Assembly: GCA_030623425.1 (NCBI GenBank)
Contig: JAUXMA010000102.1
Coordinates: 1 to 6,283, forward strand
Origin: Rhodospirillaceae bacterium
GTDB lineage: Bacteria; Pseudomonadota; Alphaproteobacteria; Rhodospirillales; 2-02-FULL-58-16
Reading direction: 5' to 3'
DNA: 6,283 nt
Shown one piece after another: positions 6,076 through 6,283 of the stretch (positions are counted from its first letter, which is position 1; the number at the start of each line of letters is the position of its first letter). A model generated the notes under the pieces. It ran no database searches. It was not told the DNA's origin and saw only the letters and a list, made by a program, of their open reading frames with translations. A program made the position numbers and the translations under genes.

Positions 6076-6283
6076 AGCGGCATTAGAGCCTGTTTGGGAA
6101 GTTCATCACGGATTGCGCCGCGTTTACAAGGTCTTGGGCTAGGAAGGCGGTGTGCCGCGATGCTGGAGCATCGCAAACGGCGGCCGACGACGCCCAAGAC
6201 CTTGTAAACGCGGCGCAATCCGTGATGAACTTCCCAAACAGGCTCTAGTGCCGCTTCAATTCTCCCGGCCGCTTCCGATCACC
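6048..6283. repeat. Long inverted repeat, 92-bp arms, reaching the window end
   Basis: Positions 6048-6139 are the reverse complement of 6192-6283 with a single mismatch (T6083 against G6248). The 52-bp centre is mostly unpaired but has a perfect inner stem, GCGATGCT (6157-6164) and AGCATCGC (6167-6174), on the same symmetry axis. The left arm includes the end of the aminotransferase gene, so the right arm carries an inverted copy of its last 28 nt. The symmetry may continue beyond 6283. It is either a genuine inverted duplication or a fold-back join. No T-tract supports a simple terminator. Confidence 0.9.
6086..6245. mobile_element. Candidate MITE with 54-bp terminal inverted repeats
   Basis: The core of the palindrome starts GAGCCTGTTTGGGAAGTTC and ends with its exact complement. 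The 54-bp arms (6086-6139 and 6192-6245) are perfect. The element is 160 bp, has no coding capacity and is flanked by TA on both sides (6084-6085 and 6246-6247), within TTAG and CTAG. Termini of the GAGCCTGTTT type with a YTAR/TA target are, from memory, typical of some IS5-family elements, so a non-autonomous derivative is likely. The family assignment is inferred. The symmetric sequence outside the TA pairs is not explained by insertion alone. Confidence 0.5.

Noticed and set aside
5187..6218. Minus-strand open frame across the aminotransferase gene
   Set aside because: Ser/Arg/Ala-rich antisense shadow; it also runs through the terminal palindrome and has no recognisable motif.
6048..6283. 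Terminal palindrome as an intrinsic transcription terminator for the aminotransferase gene
   Set aside because: It is far too long, includes coding sequence and has no T-run after the stem; a mobile element or fold-back explains it better.
1..6283. CRISPR array, tRNA, rRNA, phage or toxin-antitoxin genes
   Set aside because: No regularly spaced direct repeats, tRNA- or rRNA-like sequence or matching protein motifs were seen on either strand.

Overview
The window is GC-rich and its dense, mostly ATG/GTG-started genes resemble an alphaproteobacterium. A Rhodospirillales-like (Magnetospirillum/Rhodospirillum-type) origin is my best guess, judged only from protein style and composition; no marker gene is present to prove it.

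Layout, left to right. Positions 1-173 are a leader region that may hold the first codons of a divergent gene. A plus-strand run follows: a GGDEF-EAL-like protein with both active-site signatures lost (174-1475), an ABC-2 exporter made of an ATPase (1507-2286) and a permease (2283-3113), then a SYLF/Ysc84-type lipoprotein (3215-3904). The first three genes are tightly packed and look co-transcribed. A small hairpin between the first two overlaps the ATPase ribosome binding site and could couple its translation to the upstream gene. The lipoprotein has its own 101-bp leader.

On the minus strand, converging on the lipoprotein gene, is a CobD/CbiB-family membrane protein (3940-4950) in which many of the family's most conserved residues are substituted. 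Between it and the next gene lie a 69-bp imperfect palindrome (5025-5093) and a short remnant of the 3' end of a pabB/trpE-type gene (about 5137-5254) carrying a 1-nt frameshift. The remnant overlaps the start of an intact class IV PLP aminotransferase (5239-6075), most likely aminodeoxychorismate lyase (PabC), which has an unusual four-cysteine cluster around its PLP lysine.

The window ends in a very long inverted repeat (6048-6283; two 92-bp arms, one mismatch). It includes the last 28 nt of the aminotransferase gene. Its core (6086-6245) looks like a 160-bp TA-flanked MITE with 54-bp terminal inverted repeats. The outer arms are either a real inverted duplication or a fold-back at a contig end.

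Overall this is ordinary core or near-core gene content with signs of local rearrangement and decay: the pabB remnant, the divergent CobD-like protein and the MITE/palindrome. I see no phage, CRISPR, toxin-antitoxin or defence system. The most interesting points are the substituted catalytic motifs in three neighbouring enzyme-family proteins and the terminal palindrome.
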